Assembly: GCA_964236445.1 (NCBI GenBank)
Contig: CAXSDR010000012.1
Location: 1 to 51,305, forward strand
Length of the DNA stretch: 51,305 nucleotides
Source of the DNA: CAXSDR01 sp964236445
Lineage (GTDB): Bacteria; Actinomycetota; Actinomycetes; Motilibacterales; Motilibacteraceae
Direction: 5' to 3'
A program made the position numbers and the translations under genes. Position 1 is the first letter of the stretch; each line of letters begins with the position of its first letter. Shown in pieces: positions 8,324-15,494 of this stretch. The notes under the pieces were generated by a model. That model did no database searches. It was given only the letters and a program-made list of their open reading frames with translations, and had not been told where the DNA came from.

Positions 8324-9751
8324 ATGCCACGTTCTCGCCTGCTGCTCGCCGCCCTCGCCTTTCTGGTCTCCCTGCTCTGGGCCGCACCCGACGCGCTCGC
8401 GGGAGACGCCACGACTGCGGCCGCGGCCGCGTTCCGCTCGGGTGAGCGTGTCTATGCGCAGCCCGGCAGCGAGGGCGTCGTCGGGTCGGCGACCCTCGAC
8501 GCCGTCCGCAGCGATGCGCAGGGCGCTAGCCCGGCGGTCTACGTCGTGGTCCTGGCCGACTCCGACGGCTTCTCGGGACCCCGGCCGACCCTCCTCGACC
8601 TCGCGCAGCGCACAGGCGCTCGCGGGACCTATCTCGTGCAGACCAGCAAGAGCATCTACGGCTACACCACGGTGCTGCCCACCGGCGTCCTCGGCAGCAC
8701 CCTGGCGCCCTACGCGTCGACGGCGGCGGACGCGACGGCGCGGGGCCGCCAGCTGACCGAGGCGGTGGCGGCCGTCGTCGCTGCCGGCGACGAGGCGGGC
8801 GCGGGGGTCGGCGGCAATGGGGGCAGTGGGGGCAGTGGGGGCAGTGGGGGCGTCGTCGGCAGCGGGTCGCAGGGCTCCGGCAGCTCGACGGGCTCGGGGG
8901 TCGTCGGTGCCGTGGTGCTCGGCGGGCTGGGCCTGGGTGGGTTCGCCCTGTGGCGCAGCACCCGGCGTCGCCGTGCAGCGAACGCACAGTCCTTCGCCGA
9001 GGTGCGCACGGCCGCCGAGGAGGACGTGACCCTGCTCGGTGAGGACATCGACCGCCTCGACCTCGACGTCGCTGCGCCCGGCGTCGATGACGCCGAGCGC
9101 ACCGACTACACCCGGGCGCTCGACAGCTATGACCGGGCCAAGAGCGCTCTGGCGGCGGCCGGCACCCCGCAGGAGCTCGAGCCCGTGTCCACTGCGCTCG
9201 AGGACGGCCGCTACGCGATGGAGTGCGTACGCGCCCGGCTGGCCGGCCGGCCGCTCCCCGACCGGCGGCCCCCGTGCTTCTTCAACCCCCAGCACGGTCC
9301 GTCGTCGCGCGACGTCTCCTGGGCACCCGACGGTGGTGCACCACGCCTCGTCCCTGCCTGTGAGGCGGACGCCGAGCGCGTGGAGCGAGGGGAGGTTCCA
9401 CAGAGCCGTGAGGTGCTCGTCGCCGGACAGCGGCGTCCCTACTGGGACGCGGGGCCGATGTACGGACCGTGGGCGGGCGGCTACTACTCCGGCTACGGCG
9501 GCGGTATGGCGATGGGTGGCCTGCTTCCCGGCATCCTCGTCGGCACGATGCTCGGGGGCTCGATGGGCGGCTGGGGCGGGGGAGGCGGCACCTACATCGA
9601 CAACAGCACGACCTACGTCGACAACGGCAACGGCGGCGGCTTCGGCGGGGGTGGAGACTTCGGCGGAGGTGGCGGTGGTGGGGACTTCGGCGGAGGTGGC
9701 GGTGGTGGGGACTTCGGCGGAGGTGGTGACTCGGGCGGCGGCAGCTGGTGA
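8324..9751 (+). CDS. Secreted/membrane protein with glycine-rich C-terminal tail
   Basis: A 475-residue protein of unknown function. The N-terminus is a clear signal peptide (hydrophobic LLLAALAFLVSLLWAAPDALAG). Residues about 30-150 form a compact extracytoplasmic domain reminiscent of TPM/YgcG-like proteins (VYVVVLADSDGF). A Gly/Ser linker (about 165-195) precedes one membrane helix (GVVGAVVLGGLGLGGFALW) and a basic stop-transfer RRRR. The cytosolic part has helices, then a CFFNPQHGPS segment, and ends in a low-complexity Gly/Asp/Phe tail. No catalytic residues are recognised. It is convergent with the following gene, ending only 3 bases from it. It begins the block separating tsaE from tsaB. 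Confidence 0.8.
   Translation: MPRSRLLLAALAFLVSLLWAAPDALAGDATTAAAAAFRSGERVYAQPGSEGVVGSATLDAVRSDAQGASPAVYVVVLADSDGFSGPRPTLLDLAQRTGARGTYLVQTSKSIYGYTTVLPTGVLGSTLAPYASTAADATARGRQLTEAVAAVVAAGDEAGAGVGGNGGSGGSGGSGGVVGSGSQGSGSSTGSGVVGAVVLGGLGLGGFALWRSTRRRRAANAQSFAEVRTAAEEDVTLLGEDIDRLDLDVAAPGVDDAERTDYTRALDSYDRAKSALAAAGTPQELEPVSTALEDGRYAMECVRARLAGRPLPDRRPPCFFNPQHGPSSRDVSWAPDGGAPRLVPACEADAERVERGEVPQSREVLVAGQRRPYWDAGPMYGPWAGGYYSGYGGGMAMGGLLPGILVGTMLGGSMGGWGGGGGTYIDNSTTYVDNGNGGGFGGGGDFGGGGGGGDFGGGGGGGDFGGGGDSGGGSW
9656..9730 (+). repeat. 27-bp tandem repeat encoding the glycine-rich tail
   Basis: Two perfect 27-bp units (9656-9682 and 9683-9709), each beginning gacttcggcggaggt, and a partial third unit encode repeated DFGGGGGGG. 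The copy number could vary between strains. Confidence 0.85.
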
Positions 9752-9754
9752 CCC

Positions 9755-11563
9755 TCAGCTGGTCCGGTGGATCGCGATCATCGTGACGTCGTCGTCGTGA
9801 CCCGGCGCGCACACGTTGTCGGCCAGCTCGCTCAGCGCCGCGTCGCCGAGCTCGCCGCCCAACGCCGTCACGGCAGCCGTGAGGCGGTCAAGGCTCGTGT
9901 CGATGTCCTCGTCCCTGCGTTCGACGAGACCGTCGGTGAACAGCAACAAGGTGTCGCCGGCGGTGAAGGGCGCGGTCGTGCGGCTGCGGGCGAACCGGCC
10001 CGCACCGAGCGGTGGTGAGCTCGGCACGACCAGTCGTTCGACTCGGCCGTCGTCGCGTACGACCAGGGGTGGGAGGTGGCCCGCGCTGACGAGTTCGACG
10101 CTGTCGGTCCGAGGGTCGATGACGCCGATGAGCACGGTGACGAGCTGGGTCAGCTCGTAGGTGTCGAACATCAGGGAGAGTCGCTCGACCACGGTCACGG
10201 GAGCGGGGTCGAGCGCGACATAGGCACGCAGCGACGCCCGCATCTGGGCCATGGCGGCGGCGGCGACGACACCGCGACCCATCACGTCACCGACGAAAAC
10301 TACGAGGCGGTCGTCCTTGAGGGCGACCGCGTCGTAGAAGTCGCCACCCACCTCCGTTCGGCCGGCGGGGCGGTAATGGACGCCGACCTGCCAGGGAGGG
10401 GTCGGGGGAAAGCTCGCGGGCAGGACGGCGCGCTGGAGCTGGAGCGAGGCCTGCAGTGTCTGGCTGTGCACCTGCGCGTTGTCGATCGCGACTCCGGCCC
10501 GGCGCGCCACCTCCTCGGCGAACCGCACGTCGACCTCGGTGTAGCTGCGGTCGGACTCCGCGGCGATGAGGGTCAGGACCCCCAGCGTGCGGCCGCGCGC
10601 TGCCAGCGGGACGATCAGGGCGCTGCGCAGTTTGAGCTCGCGGATGAGACGCAGGTGCTCCTCGTCGCGGGCCCCCGCCTCGAGCAGCTCCTCGGGAATG
10701 TGGGAATAGAGCTCGGACCGTCCCGTGCGCGCCACCGCCGGCGCACCCGAGGGGTCGTCCATGTCGGTGGGGTAGCGCTCGCGCAGCTGGGCGGCGAGGG
10801 CGATCTTCGCCGGGTCTACGTGAGCAACAGCCACCGGGCGCAGGATGCCGTCGTCGAGCATGTCGATGGCGCACCAGTCGGCCAGCACGGGGACGGCGAG
10901 CGTGGCGACGCGCTGCAGCGTCGACTCGAAGTCGAGGCTCGACGCCAGCGCGGCGGACGCCTCGACGAGAAAGCTGAGCTGGGCGGCCCGCTCGCCCGCG
11001 ATGCGGTTGGCGGTCAGTCGGGCCAGTGCCTGCGCGCTCGTGTCGGCGAGGGCCTGCAGGAACTGACGGTCCGCGTCGTCGACCTCGACCATCCCGGCGA
11101 AGGCCAGACTCACCACGCCGACGCAGCGGCCTGCCACGCGGAGCGGCAGCGACACCACCGAACGCTCGATGACCTCGTCGGAGAACAACGTGGGATATCT
11201 CTCGCGCAAGGCCGCTCTGCCTGCAACGCTCACCATGCTGCCCGTGCGGACGGCTTCGCTGGCCGGGTTGGCGTCGCTCACAGCGAATCGCGCCCAGCGC
11301 GCGGAGCTCGCTTCCCGTGAGCCACGCGCGGCGATCAGCTCCAACGTGTCGTCGTCGACCAGCTGGGCGAGCGACGCGGCATCGGCGCCGAGCACGGCTG
11401 CCGCGTGCGAGCAGACGGCCTCTGAGACACCGGCGATGTTCTCGGCGAGGCCGAGCTCTGCGGCGACGCGGCCGAAGCCCACGAGACGGCGGATCAGGGC
11501 CTGGTCGTAGGCCGCCGGGGGCGCGCCCTCGACGGGACCCGGCGGCTGCGGCGCGTCACCCAC
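9755..11563 (-). CDS. GAF-GAF-PP2C (RsbU/SpoIIE-type) serine phosphatase
   Basis: A 602-residue cytosolic sensor phosphatase. Residues about 30-175 and 195-345 are two GAF domains (the second begins LSFLVEASAALASSLDFE). Residues about 370-600 form an SpoIIE-type PP2C domain with LQRAVLPASFP, the metal ligands in GGDFYDA and FVGDVMGRG, VSAGHLPPL, and the terminal FTDGLVERRD and HDDDVTMIAI. Such enzymes dephosphorylate anti-anti-sigma factors in partner-switching stress pathways. No anti-anti-sigma gene is adjacent, though an RsbW-like kinase is encoded at 33131-33559. The GTG at 11563 has a purine-rich GGAG directly against it, which is too close to be a good ribosome binding site, so the exact start is uncertain. 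Confidence 0.93.
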   Translation of the reverse strand: MGDAPQPPGPVEGAPPAAYDQALIRRLVGFGRVAAELGLAENIAGVSEAVCSHAAAVLGADAASLAQLVDDDTLELIAARGSREASSARWARFAVSDANPASEAVRTGSMVSVAGRAALRERYPTLFSDEVIERSVVSLPLRVAGRCVGVVSLAFAGMVEVDDADRQFLQALADTSAQALARLTANRIAGERAAQLSFLVEASAALASSLDFESTLQRVATLAVPVLADWCAIDMLDDGILRPVAVAHVDPAKIALAAQLRERYPTDMDDPSGAPAVARTGRSELYSHIPEELLEAGARDEEHLRLIRELKLRSALIVPLAARGRTLGVLTLIAAESDRSYTEVDVRFAEEVARRAGVAIDNAQVHSQTLQASLQLQRAVLPASFPPTPPWQVGVHYRPAGRTEVGGDFYDAVALKDDRLVVFVGDVMGRGVVAAAAMAQMRASLRAYVALDPAPVTVVERLSLMFDTYELTQLVTVLIGVIDPRTDSVELVSAGHLPPLVVRDDGRVERLVVPSSPPLGAGRFARSRTTAPFTAGDTLLLFTDGLVERRDEDIDTSLDRLTAAVTALGGELGDAALSELADNVCAPGHDDDVTMIAIHRTS

Positions 11564-11904
11564 CTCCGGATCATGACAGGCGCACAGTGCTTTGTCAGGC
11601 GCGGTCGGCTGCGGCGACCCCGGTCACGCAGGGCGAGAAGCAACCGTCGACCAGCCCGGGCATCGGGTGGCACCGAGGTGGCACCGAGGTGGCACCGAGG
11701 TGGCGTGGAGCGCTGCGGCCATCGTCACGTCGCCGCCGAAGCCCGCTCGACGAGCTTTCTGCCGCTCGAGCACTTCCGCACCTGCTTGGGCAGGCCTGCG
11801 GCGACAGCGCGGAAGGCAGCCGCTATGGATGACCCGTCGCGCGTGATTCTGTCCATCGTATTCGGCCCACTGTGGCGGGCCGGAGATGCCTGGCCCACCC
11901 TTGT
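11564..11904. other. Non-coding stretch at the left edge of the metal locus
   Basis: About 340 bases with no supported gene. ORFs crossing it on both strands lack recognisable domains. It contains the short tandem repeat at 11667-11704 and then runs into the arsR remnant. I see no RNA gene or clear transposon end. Confidence 0.5.
11667..11704. repeat. 11-bp tandem repeat (gcaccgaggtg), about 3.5 units
   Basis: Three perfect units at 11670-11680, 11681-11691 and 11692-11702, preceded by a partial unit. Too short and unspaced for CRISPR; a simple slippage repeat in non-coding DNA. Confidence 0.8.
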
Positions 11905-11924
11905 GTAATGGCTCCGGTGAGCGG

Positions 11925-12201
11925 GCTGTCAGGGTGCGCGGTGGTGAGCTGGTGTGGTGGTGCCCTGGTGGCGGATGGTGAACCAGCCGGACCATGCGCA
12001 GCAAGCGAGGTGTGGGGATACGGCACCCCTTCTTGCCGGCAGCCTGCGCGAGCTCGTCCACCGGCAGCTCGTTGGCGCTCAGCTCGGAGCCCGCAGGAGT
12101 TTGATGCGGGTGGGGTCGGCGAGCATGCGGACGATCTCGGCGGCAACGCTGACTTGACCGTCGCGTGCTGTGTCGTCTCGTCGCCGTTCGCCCTGTGTCA
12201 T
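11925..12201 (-). pseudogene. Decayed ArsR/SmtB-family metal-responsive repressor
   Basis: Reading the minus strand from the ATG at 12201 gives a typical ArsR N-terminus containing VAAEIVRMLADPTRIKLLRA, which then hits TGA at 12079-12081. In the next frame the family sequence resumes (LSANELPVDELAQAAGK, about 12029-12087). After a damaged recognition-helix region it continues in further frames as LRMVRLV and RHQGTTT. At least two frameshifts and a loss in the DNA-recognition helix are needed to explain this. Intact relatives sense Zn, Ni, Co or As. The position beside a nickel/cobalt permease suggests it once controlled metal uptake or efflux here. The family match is clear by eye; the metal is not knowable. 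Confidence 0.75.
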
Positions 12202-12249
12202 CCCTTGTCCGCGCACATGCGCAGATGGCCGCACCGGTCACGCCTGACA

Positions 12250-12453
12250 GTGAGTGAAGGAGCCCATCATGAGCAACCGCATGCCCATGTTCACGGTCCC
12301 GAGCATCACCACGACGGACTGACCGAACCCGCGGCCAGCGGTTGTCGCGCCGGTGACCACCTCGGCAGTGCCCGTCAGGTGGTGCTCGGCGCGACGTCCT
12401 GGCAGGCCGGGCACATGCCCCGCAGCGTGAGGGTGCCGCCGTCCAGGGTATAG
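12250..12453 (+). pseudogene. Remnant of a small histidine-rich metal-binding protein
   Basis: A GTG at 12250 opens a 67-codon frame beginning MSEGAHHEQPHAHVHGPEHH, with eight histidines in eighteen residues around this segment. This resembles the short His-rich proteins often encoded beside Fur-family regulators and nickel/zinc transporters in actinomycetes. After about residue 30 the frame has no such character and runs antisense into the 3' end of the Fur-family gene, so only the head of the original gene seems to remain. An alternative 17-codon frame (ATG 12269) has a good GGAG upstream but is unrecognised. Function is inferred from composition. Confidence 0.4.
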
Positions 12454-12857
12454 CTGCTGACGCGCTGGGCCTGGTGGAGGGCGGCGGTGAGGTCCTCCGC
12501 GGGGATTCCCGTGATGTGTCCGCAGCGCGAGCAGAGGGCGTGGTGGTGTGGTCGGGCCGTCAGTCCATAGGCGGCGGCCTGGTCCGGGCCCGCGATGCTG
12601 TGCACGAGCCCGACCTCGGTGAGCATGGTCAAGGTCCGGTAGACGGTGGCCAGGTCAGCCGAGCTTCCGGTCGCCGTCAGGTGCTAGTGGATCGCCGGCG
12701 CGGTGTGGTGTCGCCCGTCGGCCGGGTCTGCTGTCAGCAGCTGCAGCACGGCCAGACGCTGGGTCGTGCAGCGCAGCCCGTGCTCGTGAAGCAGCGTGCG
12801 CAGCCGGGCAGGCCCGGCCGGCGACGAGGCTGAAGTGACGGTGGGTGAGACGATCAC
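12375..12857 (-). pseudogene. Fur-family (Nur/Zur-like) repressor with internal amber codon
   Basis: Reading from GTG 12857 gives a full-length Fur-family protein of 160 codons. It has the winged-helix N-terminus (RLRTLLHEHGLRCTTQRLAVL), the recognition segment SADLATVYRTLTMLTEVGLV, the metal-site run RPHHHALCSRCGHI and a second CPAC near the C-terminus. One in-frame TAG at 12684-12686, between AIH and HLTATG, interrupts it, and everything on both sides is well conserved. A downstream ATG at 12632 could restart only an 85-residue fragment lacking the DNA-binding helix. The gene lies immediately downstream of a NiCoT permease whose upstream region has a Nur-box-like site, which favours a nickel sensor. 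It may be a recent nonsense mutation or a base-call error. Confidence 0.85.
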
Positions 12858-12905
12858 GACGCGTCTACACCTGGATAGCGCGTGCGGGTCCGGGCCATCG
12901 CGAAC

Positions 12906-14093
12906 TCACACGGTGTCGATCATGCCTGGGCGCAGGTTCGTCGACCACTTCTGTTCGATTCTGCCGAAGTGCCAGACAGCGATTGCGGACATCCATGACA
13001 AGACGAACAAGGCGACGATGCCGTAGCCGGCGTAGTCCAGTGGGATCGCGGCGATCTTCGCGACCGGCCCGGTGGTGATCTTGGCCTGGTCGGCCAGCAC
13101 GCCGATGAGCTCGATGGTGCCGATGATCAGGGCGACCGCCACGGACACGGCGGTGATGGTGATGTTGTAGAAGACCTTGCGGACCGGCCTCATGAAGGCC
13201 CAGCCGTAGGCGACGTTCATGAAGACTCCGTCGATGGTGTCCATCAGGCACATCCCGGCGGCGAAGATGATGGGCAGGATCAGGATCGAGTAGAACGGCA
13301 GGTTGAACGCCGCAGCCCCGCCCGCGAGCACGAGAAGCCCGACCTCGGTGGCGGTGTCGAACCCGAGGCCGAACAGCACCCCGATGGGGTAGATGTGCCA
13401 CGGCTTGGTGACGGACTTGGTCAGGCCACCGAGAAAACGGTTCATGAAGCCGCGCTTGTTGAGCTGGTCCTCGAGCTGCTGCTCGTCGAAATCACCTTGG
13501 CGCATCCGCGTGAAGACCTTCACGATCCCGATCAGCACGGCGAGGTTGAGGATCCCGAGGATCCAGAGGAACACCCCGGACACCGAGGCCCCAATGATCC
13601 CCGTGACGGAGTGCAGGCCCGAGCTGTCGTTCTCGACCTGCCCGGCCAGGGCCTTCACGCCCACCGAGAGCAGGAACGCCAACCCGAACACGATGGTCGA
13701 GTGCCCGAGGGAGAACCAGAACCCGACCGAGAGCGGCTTGCGGGTGTCGCCGGTTTCGCCGTTGTCGGCGAGCAGCTTGCGGGTGGTGTTGTCCACGGCG
13801 GCGATGTGGTCGGCGTCGAAGGCGTGGCGCAGCCCGAAGGTGTAGGCGAGCACTCCGACCCCGACGTTGAACACTGGGTGGTCCCCGCCGAGCTGATAGT
13901 GCTTCGGCACGACGAGCCCGAATAGCACGCCGAAACCGATGACGTGCAGGAACACGATGAACGCGAACATGCCAGCAAGAGAACGCTTGTCCCGGGCGGT
14001 GAGCGAGGCCCGGAACTCGGCGAACCGCCCGCCGGTGCGGGCCGGGCGCGGCCTGCTCGGCCTGCTCGGCGAGGTCTGCGTTGAAGTGCTCAC
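12906..14093 (-). CDS. NiCoT-family nickel/cobalt permease
   Basis: A 395-residue membrane protein importing Ni2+ and/or Co2+. It carries the family signatures RHAFDADHIAAVDN (HX4DH motif), SLGHSTIVFGLAF and LGFDTATEVG, and about eight hydrophobic segments. The central cytosolic loop (QGDFDEQQLEDQLNKRGF) is also typical. The GTG at 14093 is preceded by AGAGGA at about 8 nt. A Nur-box-like palindrome lies about 60 nt upstream. Nearby cbiX would use cobalt for cobalamin, and nickel enzymes such as Ni-SOD or urease could be other clients; none is encoded here. Metal preference cannot be read from the sequence. Confidence 0.95.
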   Translation of the reverse strand: MSTSTQTSPSRPSRPRPARTGGRFAEFRASLTARDKRSLAGMFAFIVFLHVIGFGVLFGLVVPKHYQLGGDHPVFNVGVGVLAYTFGLRHAFDADHIAAVDNTTRKLLADNGETGDTRKPLSVGFWFSLGHSTIVFGLAFLLSVGVKALAGQVENDSSGLHSVTGIIGASVSGVFLWILGILNLAVLIGIVKVFTRMRQGDFDEQQLEDQLNKRGFMNRFLGGLTKSVTKPWHIYPIGVLFGLGFDTATEVGLLVLAGGAAAFNLPFYSILILPIIFAAGMCLMDTIDGVFMNVAYGWAFMRPVRKVFYNITITAVSVAVALIIGTIELIGVLADQAKITTGPVAKIAAIPLDYAGYGIVALFVLSWMSAIAVWHFGRIEQKWSTNLRPGMIDTV

Positions 14094-14154
14094 GGATGAA
14101 ATCCTCTGGCGTGTCAGACGTTGGTGAGCCGACGGTAGAACCTAGTCGTCGCTA

Positions 14155-14171
14155 TTGCAAGTTTATCGCAG
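14155..14171 (-). promoter_or_regulatory. Nur-box-like operator between NiCoT and the ferritin-like gene
   Basis: TTGCAA-N5-TCGCAG on the plus strand reads CTGCGA-N5-TTGCAA on the minus strand. As I recall it, the Streptomyces Nur box is tTGCaa-N5-ttGCAA; this site keeps one perfect half and most of the other. It lies in the divergent promoter region and could control the permease, the ferritin-like gene or both. Confidence 0.55.
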
Positions 14172-14400
14172 AAACTAACTCGACGCAGCAATCAGATCTG
14201 GCGACACCCGATCCCGTCTGCGCTGACACGTCGTCGACACGTCCAGTCGGATGGGGTTGCGCTCAGCGGCGAGCTGTTGCAGGCTGTGTGCAACAGCGAC
14301 CCGTCCGCAACAAGGCCTGGCTCCGAACATGGCCCGACATGTCGAGCCGGTCCTGTTCCGGATCGCCCGTACATGCGCTCCTACGTCGAGAGGGTTTCCC

Positions 14401-15336
14401 ATGTTCGGCAAGTCGCTCGTCAACGACATGATCAGTCGCAGTGCAGAGAACGAGAAGGACCGGCGCACGTTCCTGCGCACAGCCGGCCTGGCTGGCCTCG
14501 GCGTGGTCGGAGCCGGAGCGTTGAGCGCGCTCGGTGCAGGTGAAGCCTCCGCTGACGAGGCCAGCGACGGCGCGGTGCTGAACTTCGCGCTGAACCTCGA
14601 GTACCTCGAAGCGGAGTTCTACAACTACGCCGCCAACGGCGTCGGCCTGCTCGACAAGCACACGAACGGCACCGGCTCCAAGGGTGGCGTCGTGGGCGGG
14701 CGCAAGGTCCCGTTCAAGACGAAGATCATCGCGCAGTACGCCTCGGAGATCGCAGGTGACGAGCAGGCGCACGTGCTTTTCCTGCGCAAGGCCTTGGGTG
14801 CGGCGGCGGTGTCGCGCCCTGCTATCGACCTGAAGACCAGCTTCACCGCCGCTGCGCGCGCGGCGAAGCTGATCACGGCGAGGCAGACGTTCGACCCGTT
14901 CGCCAACGAGAACAACTTCCTGCTCGCCGCTTACATCTTCGAAGACGTCGGCGTCACCGCCTACAAGGGTGCGGCACCGCTGATCACGAACAAGACCTAC
15001 CTCGAAGCCGCCGCGGGCATCCTCGCGGTTGAGGCCTACCACGCCGCGACCGTGCGTTCCGCGCTGCTGCAGGCCGGACTCGGAGACGCGACGATCGCGA
15101 TCTCCCAAGCCAGGGACTCCCTCGACGGCACGACTCGCATCGACCAGGGCGTGACCATGACCCGGCGCGGCCGCAGCGGCTTCTCCAACATCGTGCCGAC
15201 CGACAGCAACGGCATCGCGTTCAGCCGCACCCCCGGCCAAGTCCTCAACGTCGTCTACCTGTCCCCGAACAAGGTCACGAAGGGCGGCTTCTTCCCCGCC
15301 GGCGTCAACGGCGCCGTCAACACCAGCGGCGCCTGA
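14401..15336 (+). CDS. Tat-exported ferritin-like domain protein
   Basis: A 311-residue protein with a twin-arginine signal (DRRTFLRTAGLAGLG, residues about 20-34) and an Ala-rich cleavage region near GEASA. The mature part is a four-helix ferritin-like domain of the Ferritin_2/desiccation-related type. Helices contain NLEYLEAEFYNYA, EIAGDEQAHVLFLR and ILAVEAYHAATVR, supplying the Glu and His residues expected of a di-metal site. The C-terminal 80 residues are a non-helical extension. ATG 14401 is preceded by GAGAGG. The location beside a Ni/Co permease and a Nur-like box is unusual for this family and may point to an oxidative-stress or metal-storage role outside the membrane; that is inference. 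Confidence 0.88.
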   Translation: MFGKSLVNDMISRSAENEKDRRTFLRTAGLAGLGVVGAGALSALGAGEASADEASDGAVLNFALNLEYLEAEFYNYAANGVGLLDKHTNGTGSKGGVVGGRKVPFKTKIIAQYASEIAGDEQAHVLFLRKALGAAAVSRPAIDLKTSFTAAARAAKLITARQTFDPFANENNFLLAAYIFEDVGVTAYKGAAPLITNKTYLEAAAGILAVEAYHAATVRSALLQAGLGDATIAISQARDSLDGTTRIDQGVTMTRRGRSGFSNIVPTDSNGIAFSRTPGQVLNVVYLSPNKVTKGGFFPAGVNGAVNTSGA

Positions 15337-15345
15337 CCGCCGCGC

Positions 15346-15372
15346 GCTGGGCGGTGCTGGGCGGTGCTGGGC
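15346..15372. repeat. 10-bp tandem repeat (gcggtgctgg)
   Basis: Two perfect units (15351-15360, 15361-15370) and a partial one just after the ferritin-like gene stop. A simple repeat without obvious function. Confidence 0.6.
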
Positions 15373-15494
15373 CTATGGGGGTCAGCTCAGCACCGCCGAA
15401 GCGCGGACCGGGTGCCGCCAAGTCGCGACCCCACGGATTCAGACAGCTCAACCGCCCCGCAGCTCTTGCGGGCCGACGTAAGGACTGTCACGAC

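Noticed and set aside
10076..11320. 414-codon plus-strand frame opposite the PP2C gene
   Set aside because: The opposite strand encodes complete GAF and PP2C motifs; this frame is a shadow.
11667..11704. CRISPR-like repeat
   Set aside because: The 11-bp units are contiguous with no spacers and no cas genes are present.
12684..12686. Programmed amber read-through in the Fur-family gene
   Set aside because: No supporting context (no pyrrolysine genes or stop-proximal structure seen) and a simple nonsense change explains it.
14094..15494. Cobalamin riboswitch near the NiCoT or cbiX gene
   Set aside because: No B12-box sequence or characteristic leader was found in 14094-14400 or 15337-15494; the Nur-like site is the only clear element.
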